Shown here one piece after another: positions 1 to 6,222 of a stretch of DNA of 6,702 nucleotides; the stretch's first letter is position 1; every line of letters starts with the position of its first letter. Both the position numbers and the translations under genes were made by a program. The stretch spans positions 1 to 6,702 of the forward strand of contig JACESW010000075.1 in assembly GCA_013911625.1 (NCBI GenBank), in the 5' to 3' direction. Origin of the DNA: Cryomorphaceae bacterium (GTDB taxonomy: Bacteria > Bacteroidota > Bacteroidia > Flavobacteriales > Schleiferiaceae). The notes under the pieces were generated by a model. It did not search any database and was not told the DNA's origin. It saw only the letters and a program-made list of their open reading frames with translations.

Positions 1-864
1 CTGGAGCACCTGATGGGTAATCCAAAGTTCACCTTCTTTAACAACGACGTGAGCAACTTCGTACACGTTCCAGGGGAATTGGACTACATCCTCCACTTTG
101 CCTCACCGGCCTCTCCTATTGATTACTTAAAGATTCCGATTCAGACATTGAAAGTGAGTTCTCTAGGAACACACAATCTGTTGGGGTTGGCATTGAATAA
201 AAAAGCGCGCATACTCGTGGCTTCTACCTCAGAGGTGTACGGTGACCCCTTGGTTCATCCACAAACTGAAGAGTACTGGGGCAATGTAAATCCCGTAGGA
301 CCACGTGGGGTATATGATGAAGCAAAGCGCTTCATGGAAGCCATGACCATGGCCTACCACACCTACCACGGTCTAGAAACACGCATCGTGCGCATCTTTA
401 ATACGTATGGCCCTAGAATGCGATTGAACGACGGTCGTGTATTGCCTGCATTCATAGGCCAAGCATTGCGCGGCGAAGATTTAACCATCTTCGGCGACGG
501 TTCTCAAACCCGCTCGTTCTGTTATGTGGACGACCTCATTGAAGGCATCTACCGTTTGCTCATGAGCGACCATGCCGAGCCGGTAAACATTGGAAATCCG
601 CACGAGATCACCATCTCAGATTTTGCCGAAGAGATCATAGAACTTACCGGAACTGATCAAAAAGTCATCTATAAAGAACTGCCTGTAAACGACCCGATGC
701 AGCGCCAACCCGACATCAGTAAGGCGAAGTCCCTGCTGGACTGGGAGCCAAAGGTGATGCGCGCTGAAGGATTGGAGAAAACCTACGCGTGGTTTAAGAG
801 TTTACCGGAAGACCGACTGTACCGAAAAGAACACAGAGACTTCAAAGCCTATAAAAGAAAGTAA
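1..864 (+). CDS. uxs: UDP-glucuronate decarboxylase (UDP-xylose synthase), 5'-truncated by window edge
   Basis: Extended SDR enzyme that oxidises UDP-glucuronate at C4 with bound NAD+, decarboxylates it and reduces it to UDP-xylose in the cytoplasm. The open frame runs to base 1 without a stop (LEHL precedes the first Met at 13), so that Met is internal. Roughly the first 45-50 residues, with the GxxGxxG dinucleotide loop, lie outside. Visible in the fragment are [11 protein letters not shown] (residues 32-42), the TSEVYGDP catalytic strand (76-83), the YDEAKR catalytic Tyr-Lys pair (Y105, K109) and the family-typical [15 protein letters not shown]. Near the C-terminus are RQPDISKAK and a GL-x-x-T-x-x-WF helix. 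The SPASP loop and the [10 protein letters not shown] segment separate it from GalE and RfbB. It ends 7 nt before galE, which implies co-transcription. UDP-xylose production fits capsule, exopolysaccharide or glycan synthesis. No anomalies were seen in the visible part. Confidence 0.93.
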   Translation: MEHLMGNPKFTFFNNDVSNFVHVPGELDYILHFASPASPIDYLKIPIQTLKVSSLGTHNLLGLALNKKARILVASTSEVYGDPLVHPQTEEYWGNVNPVGPRGVYDEAKRFMEAMTMAYHTYHGLETRIVRIFNTYGPRMRLNDGRVLPAFIGQALRGEDLTIFGDGSQTRSFCYVDDLIEGIYRLLMSDHAEPVNIGNPHEITISDFAEEIIELTGTDQKVIYKELPVNDPMQRQPDISKAKSLLDWEPKVMRAEGLEKTYAWFKSLPEDRLYRKEHRDFKAYKRK

Positions 865-871
865 CCAAACC

Positions 872-1888
872 ATGAACCAAATATTAATCACAGGCGGACT
901 AGGCTACATCGGTTCTCATACCGTGGTGGAGATGATTGCCGCAGGTTATGAACCTGTCGTTATCGACAACCTCAGTGAGAGCCCTATCGAAGTAAAAGAC
1001 CGCATTGAAAAAATCGTAGGTAGGGAAATCACCTTCCGACAAGTTGAACTCTGCGACCGCGCTGCAGTAGATGCCGTATTTGAAGAATTCCCAAGCATTT
1101 CTGGGGTGATTCACTTCGCCGCCTTTCTATTGGTTAACGAGAGTGTCGATAAACCACTGAAGTATTACCATAATAACCTACTGAGTACCGTCAACCTGCT
1201 ACAAAGCATGGAGGCCCACGGCATTCGTAACGTTGTTTTCTCGAGTTCTTGTACGGTTTATGGTACTCCTGAAAACCCACATGTGAATGAAAATGCACCC
1301 GTACAACCTGCGGAAAGCCCCTACGGGAATACCAAGAAGATGGGTGAGGAAATCCTCCGAGATACCGCAGCGACCGGAACTGTAGATGTACTTAGCTTGC
1401 GTTATTTTAACCCAATTGGTGCCCACCCTACCAGTATTATTGGCGAATTCCAAGACGGCGAACCGCACCACCTGGTTCCCTATATCACAGAAACTGCCAT
1501 TGGTAAGCGTAAAGAATTAAAAGTATTCGGGTCCGATTATGATACCCGCGACGGTTCGTGCATTCGAGATTACATCCATGTTATTGATATTGCCAAAGCA
1601 CACATTTTAGCGGTTCAACATTTGATCGACGGCAAAACCAAGGGATACGATGTTATTAACCTTGGGTCTGGAAACGGATCAACGGTTTTAGAAATGATTA
1701 ATGCTTTTGAACGTGCCACTGGAATTGCTATTCCATATAGCCTAGCGCCACGTCGCGCTGGGGATGTACCTGCGGTATACGCGAACATTGGTAAGGCACA
1801 GCGCGTTTTGAATTGGACCCCAGAAAAAAGCTTAGAAGACATGCTTCGTGATGCTTGGAATTTTGAGCAATCACTCCCACAAGAATAG
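872..1888 (+). CDS. galE: UDP-glucose 4-epimerase
   Basis: Complete 338-residue extended SDR epimerase, the usual GalE length. It interconverts UDP-glucose and UDP-galactose through a transient 4-keto intermediate on tightly bound NAD+. The Rossmann loop GGLGYIGSH (residues 8-16) sits at the very N-terminus, which fixes the start. It is followed by VIDNLSES (30-37), IHFAA (80-84), SSSCTVYGTP (124-133, catalytic Ser126) and SPYGNTKKMGEE with Tyr151 and Lys155. RYFNPIGAHP and RDGSCIRDYIHV are also standard GalE segments. The residue matching E. coli Tyr299, the gate of the sugar pocket, is Val302 in GDVPAV. A small residue here is known to let some epimerases also take UDP-GlcNAc/UDP-GalNAc, so the enzyme may be bifunctional (inference). 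The gap to rfbB is 4 nt. The start has no clear Shine-Dalgarno sequence, as is common in Bacteroidota. Confidence 0.96.
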   Translation: MNQILITGGLGYIGSHTVVEMIAAGYEPVVIDNLSESPIEVKDRIEKIVGREITFRQVELCDRAAVDAVFEEFPSISGVIHFAAFLLVNESVDKPLKYYHNNLLSTVNLLQSMEAHGIRNVVFSSSCTVYGTPENPHVNENAPVQPAESPYGNTKKMGEEILRDTAATGTVDVLSLRYFNPIGAHPTSIIGEFQDGEPHHLVPYITETAIGKRKELKVFGSDYDTRDGSCIRDYIHVIDIAKAHILAVQHLIDGKTKGYDVINLGSGNGSTVLEMINAFERATGIAIPYSLAPRRAGDVPAVYANIGKAQRVLNWTPEKSLEDMLRDAWNFEQSLPQE

Positions 1889-1892
1889 TAGT

Positions 1893-2942
1893 ATGAAGAA
1901 CATCATCATCACCGGCGGTGCCGGATTTATTGGCTCTCACGTCGTTCGCTTGTTTGTAAACAAGTATAGCGACTGCCGCATCATCAATGTGGACGTGCTG
2001 ACCTATGCCGGGAACCTCGAGAACTTAAGCGATATTGAAAGTGCCCCAAACTATGTGTTTGAGCGCGTGGATATCGTGGATGCTGCAGCCGTTGATGCGT
2101 TGTTTGACAAATACCAGCCGGAAGGGGTCATTCATTTAGCGGCGGAAAGTCATGTGGACCGTTCGATCAAGGATCCATTGGCATTTGTGCGTACCAATAT
2201 TTTAGGTACGGTGAATTTGCTGAACAGCTTTAAGCGTATACATGAAGATTTTGAGGGCAAGCGCTTCTACCACATCAGTACCGACGAAGTATATGGAACG
2301 TTGGGAAAGGAAGGCTTGTTTGAAGAGACGACGTCGTACGATCCAAACAGTCCATATAGTGCCTCTAAAGCATCTTCAGACCACTTTGTGCGTGCCTATG
2401 GCGAGACCTATGGCATTCCTTATGTGGTGACCAATTGTTCGAACAACTACGGCCAAAACCAATTCCCAGAGAAACTCATCCCGCTCTTTATCAATAATAT
2501 CGTGGAAGAAAAGCCACTGCCGGTATACGGCGACGGTCAGTACACCAGAGACTGGTTGTACGTTGTGGATCATGCCCGTGCCATTGATCTCGTGTACCAC
2601 GAAGGTGAGAACGCAGAGACCTATAACATTGGTGGGTTTAATGAATGGACCAACATCGATCTGATCAAGGTGCTGTGCGCGCAGATGGACGAGAAATTGG
2701 GCCGTGAAAAAGGAAGCAGTGAGAAACTCATTACCTACGTGAAAGACCGCCCAGGTCACGACCGCAGGTATGCCATTGATGCGACCAAGATCAACAAAGA
2801 ATTGGGCTGGGCGCCAAGCGTGACTTTTGAAGAAGGGCTGGCCATCACCATCGATTGGTATTTGAGCAATGCCAAGTGGTTGAAAAACGTAACCTCAGGG
2901 ACTTATCAGGAGTATTACGACAACATGTACGCCAAGCGTTAA
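1893..2942 (+). CDS. rfbB: dTDP-glucose 4,6-dehydratase
   Basis: Complete 349-residue extended SDR that converts dTDP-glucose to dTDP-4-keto-6-deoxyglucose, the branch point to dTDP-rhamnose and other deoxysugars. An upstream in-frame ATG at 1848 lies inside galE. The ATG at 1893 puts MKNIIITGGAGFIGSH at the N-terminus as in the family, so it is chosen. Motifs are the NAD loop GGAGFIGSH (8-16), DVLTYAGNLENL (34-45), HLAAESHVDRS (81-91), the dehydratase triad signature TDEVYG with Thr130, Asp131 and Glu132, YSASKASSDH with Tyr155 and Lys159, NNYGQNQFPEKLIP, and DRPGHDRRYAID near the C-terminus. The TDE triplet separates dehydratases from epimerases. The partner genes rfbA, rfbC and rfbD are not in the window and may lie upstream or elsewhere. 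It starts 4 nt after galE and ends 18 nt before rsgA. Confidence 0.96.
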   Translation: MKNIIITGGAGFIGSHVVRLFVNKYSDCRIINVDVLTYAGNLENLSDIESAPNYVFERVDIVDAAAVDALFDKYQPEGVIHLAAESHVDRSIKDPLAFVRTNILGTVNLLNSFKRIHEDFEGKRFYHISTDEVYGTLGKEGLFEETTSYDPNSPYSASKASSDHFVRAYGETYGIPYVVTNCSNNYGQNQFPEKLIPLFINNIVEEKPLPVYGDGQYTRDWLYVVDHARAIDLVYHEGENAETYNIGGFNEWTNIDLIKVLCAQMDEKLGREKGSSEKLITYVKDRPGHDRRYAIDATKINKELGWAPSVTFEEGLAITIDWYLSNAKWLKNVTSGTYQEYYDNMYAKR

Positions 2943-2960
2943 TTCCGTAATTTGCGCCCT

Positions 2961-3908
2961 GTGAAAGGCGTAGTTCTAAAAAGTACGGGAAGCTGGTACC
3001 AAGTCAGAGATTTGGAAAACCGCGAACTCTTTGATTGTAGAATCAAGGGGAAATTTCGTGTGGCCGGTATTAAGAGTACCAACCCTCTCGCAGTAGGTGA
3101 TTTCGTTGAATTCGAATTGGAAGAAAAAGACGAACGCCAAGGTATCATTCAAGCCATTGAAGACCGCAAGAACTACATCGTTCGCAAAAGTGTCAACCTC
3201 AGCAAGCGTGTGCACATCATCGCGTCCAACATGGACCAAGCACTTTTGGTGACGACTCTTGCAGAGCCCATGACCTCCACCGGTTTCATGGATAGATTCT
3301 TAGCCACTGCTGAGGCCTATTCCATTCCTACAGTAATCGTCTTTAATAAGATTGACGTGTACGGGGAAGAGGAACTTATGGAGCTCGAATACCGTGAAGC
3401 TGTGTATAGCGCTATCGGCTATAAAGTCTTGAAAACCTCCGCTACTGAAGGTCAAGGGCTAGAGGAACTAAAAGATATACTGAAGGGAAAGACCACCTTG
3501 CTCAGCGGACATAGTGGTGTCGGAAAGAGCACCCTGGTGAATGCTATTGAACCGGAATTGGACCTAAGAACGGGTGAAGTAAGCCATAGCCACAGAAAGG
3601 GACAGCATACCACCACATTTGCGGAGATGCATCCACTTACCATTAGCGGGGACATCATTGATACGCCGGGTATCAAAGGGTTTGGGATGGTCAACATGGA
3701 AAAAGAAGAGATCAGTCACTTCTTTCCTGAACTATTTGCGCTCAGTAAAGAATGTCGATTCCACAATTGTCTGCACGTAAATGAGCCGCAATGTGCGGTA
3801 AAGGAAGCACTTGAAGCGAATAAAATTGCACCGACTCGATACGAGAGTTATCTTAACCAACTAAATGATTACGATGAAGAAACACATTATCGCACTACTA
3901 GCCATTAG
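2961..3908 (+). CDS. rsgA: Small ribosomal subunit biogenesis GTPase RsgA
   Basis: Circularly permuted GTPase (315 residues from this start) that acts late in 30S subunit maturation; ribosome binding stimulates its GTP hydrolysis. An OB-fold N-terminus (about 1-70) precedes the permuted G domain in the order NKID (129-132, G4), TSA (159-161, G5), GHSGVGKST (183-191, P-loop), HTTTF (216-220, G2) and DTPG (234-237, G3). A C-terminal zinc site follows, with Cys265, Cys270, His272 and Cys278. The start is uncertain. GTG at 2961 gives MKGVVLKSTGSWY, which resembles Bacteroidota homologues, while TTG at 2952 would add three residues. No ATG is available and neither codon has a convincing Shine-Dalgarno sequence. 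The last 35 nt overlap the next gene in another frame. The tail YDEETHYR resembles normal family ends, so the overlap is not an obvious frameshift. Confidence 0.95.
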   Translation: MKGVVLKSTGSWYQVRDLENRELFDCRIKGKFRVAGIKSTNPLAVGDFVEFELEEKDERQGIIQAIEDRKNYIVRKSVNLSKRVHIIASNMDQALLVTTLAEPMTSTGFMDRFLATAEAYSIPTVIVFNKIDVYGEEELMELEYREAVYSAIGYKVLKTSATEGQGLEELKDILKGKTTLLSGHSGVGKSTLVNAIEPELDLRTGEVSHSHRKGQHTTTFAEMHPLTISGDIIDTPGIKGFGMVNMEKEEISHFFPELFALSKECRFHNCLHVNEPQCAVKEALEANKIAPTRYESYLNQLNDYDEETHYRTTSH

Positions 3909-4569
3909 CGCATTAGGCCTGGCCTCATGTGGCACACAGAAGGAAGCTGTAGCAGACGTCCCTCCGCCCCCACCACCGGTAAACCCAGCGCTTGAATGGA
4001 GAAAGTCTAGTGAATTTGAATTCATCAACAAACAAACCTTCAAGTATGCTGCAGATCAGCTTCAACGTAAGCTTGGCAGCATCAAAGAGGGGCCAGTTGT
4101 TTTCATTGATGTACCGTTCCTTTTGCTGGATCAAAATACCATGAACAGGTATTTCGACAATAACGACAGACCGCTTGATCTTAGAATCCGTGAGGCGCAA
4201 GAAGTGAGCAGGTTCGACTACAATCAAGACGCTCTAGAATTCCTAAGATTGTGTCAAGAAAGTGGTGTTGAAGTCATCCTCATGGCTGAAGAGCAAGAGG
4301 TGCTTCCTACCGTCGAAGATTTGGCAACGAAGAACCTTGTTGTGATGCCTTCACTTTATGACGGCACCCCTAATTATGGAAAAATCGGCCGCAATATTAC
4401 CATGCTTGAGATGGCGGAATCCAACAGAATTGCACTCATATTAACCACCTCTCTAGGTGAAGCAACAAGCTTGACCGGTATGGGCCGTGCAATCAATGAG
4501 AATATGGACGAGTTGTACCGCGTACACGGCGATAAGTTAATCGTCTTCCCAAACCCAGCCTTCAACTAA
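3874..4569 (+). CDS. Lipoprotein, putative catalytically dead e(P4)-type HAD acid phosphatase
   Basis: Predicted 231-residue lipoprotein. The Met at 3874 (MKKHIIALLAISALGLASC) is chosen over the ATG at 3865 because it gives a canonical signal peptide with lipobox LASC and lipidated Cys19. QKE (22-24) just after the Cys resembles lipoprotein surface-export signals of Flavobacteria, and a run of six prolines (30-35) follows. The body matches, from memory, the layout of lipoprotein e(P4)/class C-type HAD phosphatases: ALEWRKSSEF (39-48, compare ALxWxQxSAEY), VVFIDVPFLLLDQ (75-87, compare VVxDIDETxLDN), a helix before VEVILMAEEQE (132-142, compare the VTNR strand), a late strand IALILTTSLGEAT (186-198, compare GDNLxDF) and the terminal LIVFPNPAFN (222-231, compare PNPxYG). 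The second motif-I Asp, the motif-II Thr and the motif-IV acidic residues appear substituted, so phosphatase activity is unlikely. It overlaps rsgA by 35 nt and abuts dtd. The lipoprotein call is firm; the fold is inferred. Confidence 0.85.
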   Translation: MKKHIIALLAISALGLASCGTQKEAVADVPPPPPPVNPALEWRKSSEFEFINKQTFKYAADQLQRKLGSIKEGPVVFIDVPFLLLDQNTMNRYFDNNDRPLDLRIREAQEVSRFDYNQDALEFLRLCQESGVEVILMAEEQEVLPTVEDLATKNLVVMPSLYDGTPNYGKIGRNITMLEMAESNRIALILTTSLGEATSLTGMGRAINENMDELYRVHGDKLIVFPNPAFN

Positions 4570-5022
4570 ATGAGGGCTCTACTACAGCGTGTTAGCGAAG
4601 CAAGTGTTGTAGTGGATGGCACAGAGATAGGCGCCATCGAAAAAGGACTTCTGGTTCTTTTAGGTGTGGAGCCTGCCGATACTGAAGAGGATGCGGATTG
4701 GCTTTGCGGAAAAATAGCACGTATGCGGTTGTTCCCAGATAGCGAGGGTGTGATGAATAGAAACGTCATGGAAGCTGGTGGCCAATTCTTAGTCATCTCA
4801 CAGTTTACGCTTCACGCTTCGACCAAAAAAGGAAACCGCCCGAGCTACATGAAGGCCTCTCGCCCATCTCATGCAGAACCGATGTACGAGTACTTCATGG
4901 AGCAGCTATGGCATGTAAGTGATTTGCCTGTAAAAGCTGGAAAGTTTGGCGCAGATATGCAGGTCTCACTTATTAACGACGGTCCTATTACCATATGGAT
5001 CGATTCAAAAAACAAAGAATAA
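4570..5022 (+). CDS. dtd: D-aminoacyl-tRNA deacylase
   Basis: Complete 150-residue DTD-family enzyme, the usual length. It hydrolyses D-aminoacyl-tRNAs (and glycine mischarged on tRNA-Ala) in the cytoplasm, acting as a translation proofreading step. The N-terminus MRALLQRVSEASVVVDG is standard. The SQFTL active-site motif lies at 77-81, followed by the TKKGNRPSY segment (85-93). The Gly-cisPro motif NDGPIT at 136-141 enforces D-chirality selectivity. All expected motifs are present. The ATG begins immediately after the TAA of the lipoprotein gene, with no spacer, and the stop overlaps the next start as TAATG. Translational coupling is therefore likely on both sides. Confidence 0.96.
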   Translation: MRALLQRVSEASVVVDGTEIGAIEKGLLVLLGVEPADTEEDADWLCGKIARMRLFPDSEGVMNRNVMEAGGQFLVISQFTLHASTKKGNRPSYMKASRPSHAEPMYEYFMEQLWHVSDLPVKAGKFGADMQVSLINDGPITIWIDSKNKE

Positions 5023-5381
5023 TGGCACTAGATCCTATCCATGTTCCTTCAGATTTGCCGCTCGGTAAACTACAGGAAGAAGTTCACGAGTGGATTGCAA
5101 ACCACGGCGTTCGTTACTTCAACGAACTGACCAACATGGCACAGCTCACCGAAGAAGTGGGCGAAGTTGCACGTATCATTGCACGCCGTTATGGTGAACA
5201 AAGTGAAAAGGAAAGCGACAAAGCAAAAGACCTTGGTGAAGAACTGAGCGACGTACTTTTTGTAGTGCTCTGTTTGGCCAACCAAACCGGCACAGACCTA
5301 CAAGCTGCCTTTGATAAAAAAATGAACGTCAAACGCGAACGCGATCACGACAGACATCACAACAATGAGAAGTTGAAATAG
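5022..5381 (+). CDS. MazG-type nucleotide pyrophosphohydrolase
   Basis: Small 119-residue all-alpha NTP pyrophosphatase of the MazG superfamily, which hydrolyses nucleoside triphosphates to monophosphate and pyrophosphate, probably as pool sanitation. The metal-binding signature is intact: LTEEVGEVARI (42-52, EExxE with Glu44, Glu45 and Glu48) and LGEELSDVLF (71-80, EExxD with Glu73, Glu74 and Asp77). The length is that of single-domain MazG-like proteins, about half of E. coli MazG. The start at 5022 overlaps the dtd stop by one base (TAATG). An upstream in-frame ATG at 4995 would extend into dtd and add nine residues without family likeness. The C-terminus is a charged tail rich in His, Arg and Lys (DHDRHHNNEKLK). 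The exact substrate cannot be read from sequence. It is probably the last gene of the transcription unit, as a 56-nt gap follows. Confidence 0.9.
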   Translation: MALDPIHVPSDLPLGKLQEEVHEWIANHGVRYFNELTNMAQLTEEVGEVARIIARRYGEQSEKESDKAKDLGEELSDVLFVVLCLANQTGTDLQAAFDKKMNVKRERDHDRHHNNEKLK

Positions 5382-5437
5382 ATAGACCTAGGACGATTAT
5401 TAAAAATACCGTGACACCAAATCAAAACTATAAACCA

Positions 5438-6157
5438 ATGACCTCATTAAAAAAACTGACCATTTTAGCGGGAATTTCGACTATAACCTCGTGCAGTTTC
5501 ACAACAACAAACATCGAAGGCGGCGCCTACATTGTTGAAAGCGCGGCCTCCCAAATCCCTATTGAAGGGGCCTATTTAGAGATCCAGTCTACCACGGACG
5601 AAGGCGGTTCTTATGACATATTAGCTACCACGACAACGGATGAAAACGGGTATTTTTATTTTGATGAAAAGTCTCCGGATTGCTTCGACTGTTGGGAACG
5701 CGTAGATGTGTATTCAGACAGCACTGGTCAAATACTACTGGGTAGCTTTGAATTCGTCTCTGCCAGTTTTGACAATATTTTTTCACCCGATATCATTCAT
5801 GTAGACACCTTTAGTCTCGAGCATACCATTTATGCTGTGCCTAGAATGGACAGTCTACCAACGGGGGATTATTCAGATTTATCGTATGCTGTCACCTCTT
5901 TCCCTTTAGCTAGTGGAGTAGCTAGTAATTACAGCGTTTCTGGACCTATTCAAATAGGCGATCAGTTTGCCCCTATCGAACTAATGATGACTTTTCAAAC
6001 GCAACACTGGATTCAATACGGCTACGGTCAGGTTGCTCGTACGACCATTCTAGATGCTCAAAACAACGAGATTAATGGCGGCTTCTTTTTGAAAACACCA
6101 GATCATTATACCGCTCAAGGAGATACCGTTTATTTAGAGTATAGACCTAGAGATTAG
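5438..6157 (+). CDS. Hypothetical lipoprotein with putative carboxypeptidase-regulatory-like domain
   Basis: Predicted 239-residue lipoprotein of unknown function. The chosen start (ATG at 5438) gives MTSLKKLTILAGISTITSC, a short positive n-region and hydrophobic stretch ending in lipobox ITSC with Cys19. An in-frame GTG at 5411 would prepend nine polar residues and weaken the signal. Residues about 40-76 (IPIEGAYLEIQS, then a disordered loop, then TTTTDENGYFYFDE) resemble the beta-sandwich of carboxypeptidase-regulatory-like/transthyretin-like domains, which often carry the TDxxGxF turn. A CxxC pair follows (Cys82, Cys85 in CFDCW). The rest is rich in beta-prone residues, acidic and aromatic, with no catalytic motif I recognise. 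The base composition looks more AT-rich than its neighbours, by eye only. It follows the MazG gene by 56 nt and may have its own promoter. It ends just before a terminator hairpin. Confidence 0.75.
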   Translation: MTSLKKLTILAGISTITSCSFTTTNIEGGAYIVESAASQIPIEGAYLEIQSTTDEGGSYDILATTTTDENGYFYFDEKSPDCFDCWERVDVYSDSTGQILLGSFEFVSASFDNIFSPDIIHVDTFSLEHTIYAVPRMDSLPTGDYSDLSYAVTSFPLASGVASNYSVSGPIQIGDQFAPIELMMTFQTQHWIQYGYGQVARTTILDAQNNEINGGFFLKTPDHYTAQGDTVYLEYRPRD

Positions 6158-6171
6158 CAATTTCTTTCACT

Positions 6172-6202
6172 AAAAAAGACGCCCTGCAGGGGCGCCTTTT
6201 TT
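6172..6202. terminator. Bidirectional intrinsic terminator between convergent genes
   Basis: Six A residues (6172-6177) precede a GC-rich hairpin, and six T residues (6197-6202) follow it. The stem pairs G6178 with C6196, has one A-C mismatch, then pairs CGCCC (6180-6184) with GGGCG (6190-6194) around the loop TGCAG. The A tract also pairs with the T tract. The hairpin sits 14 nt after the plus-strand lipoprotein stop and 20 nt from the minus-strand receptor stop. Read on either strand, a stem is followed by a T run, so it can serve both genes. Confidence 0.85.
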
Positions 6203-6222
6203 ATGCTTGAAAAATTTTCGAA

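Noticed and set aside
1124..1144. GalE has FLLVNES where E. coli has LKAVGES, losing Lys84 at the NAD site.
   Set aside because: As I recall, other proven GalE proteins such as that of B. subtilis also lack this lysine (DSLVG), so it is normal family variation.
1848..1892. N-terminal extension of RfbB from the ATG at 1848.
   Set aside because: The extension overlaps galE, and the family starts directly at MKNIIITGGAGFIGSH.
2376..2759. 127-codon minus-strand open frame inside rfbB.
   Set aside because: It is a shadow of a highly conserved gene; the product is a low-complexity hydrophobic mix with no family likeness.
5373..5401. Possible promoter TTGAAA with an AT-rich ATTATT about 17 nt downstream, ahead of the 5438 lipoprotein.
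   Set aside because: It does not fit the Bacteroidota TAnnTTTG -7 element, and the -35-like box lies inside the MazG-type gene end. It is too weak to annotate.
5909..5927. Short direct repeat of GCTAGT within the 5438 lipoprotein gene.
   Set aside because: Two six-base copies inside a coding region are expected by chance and do not suggest a mobile element.
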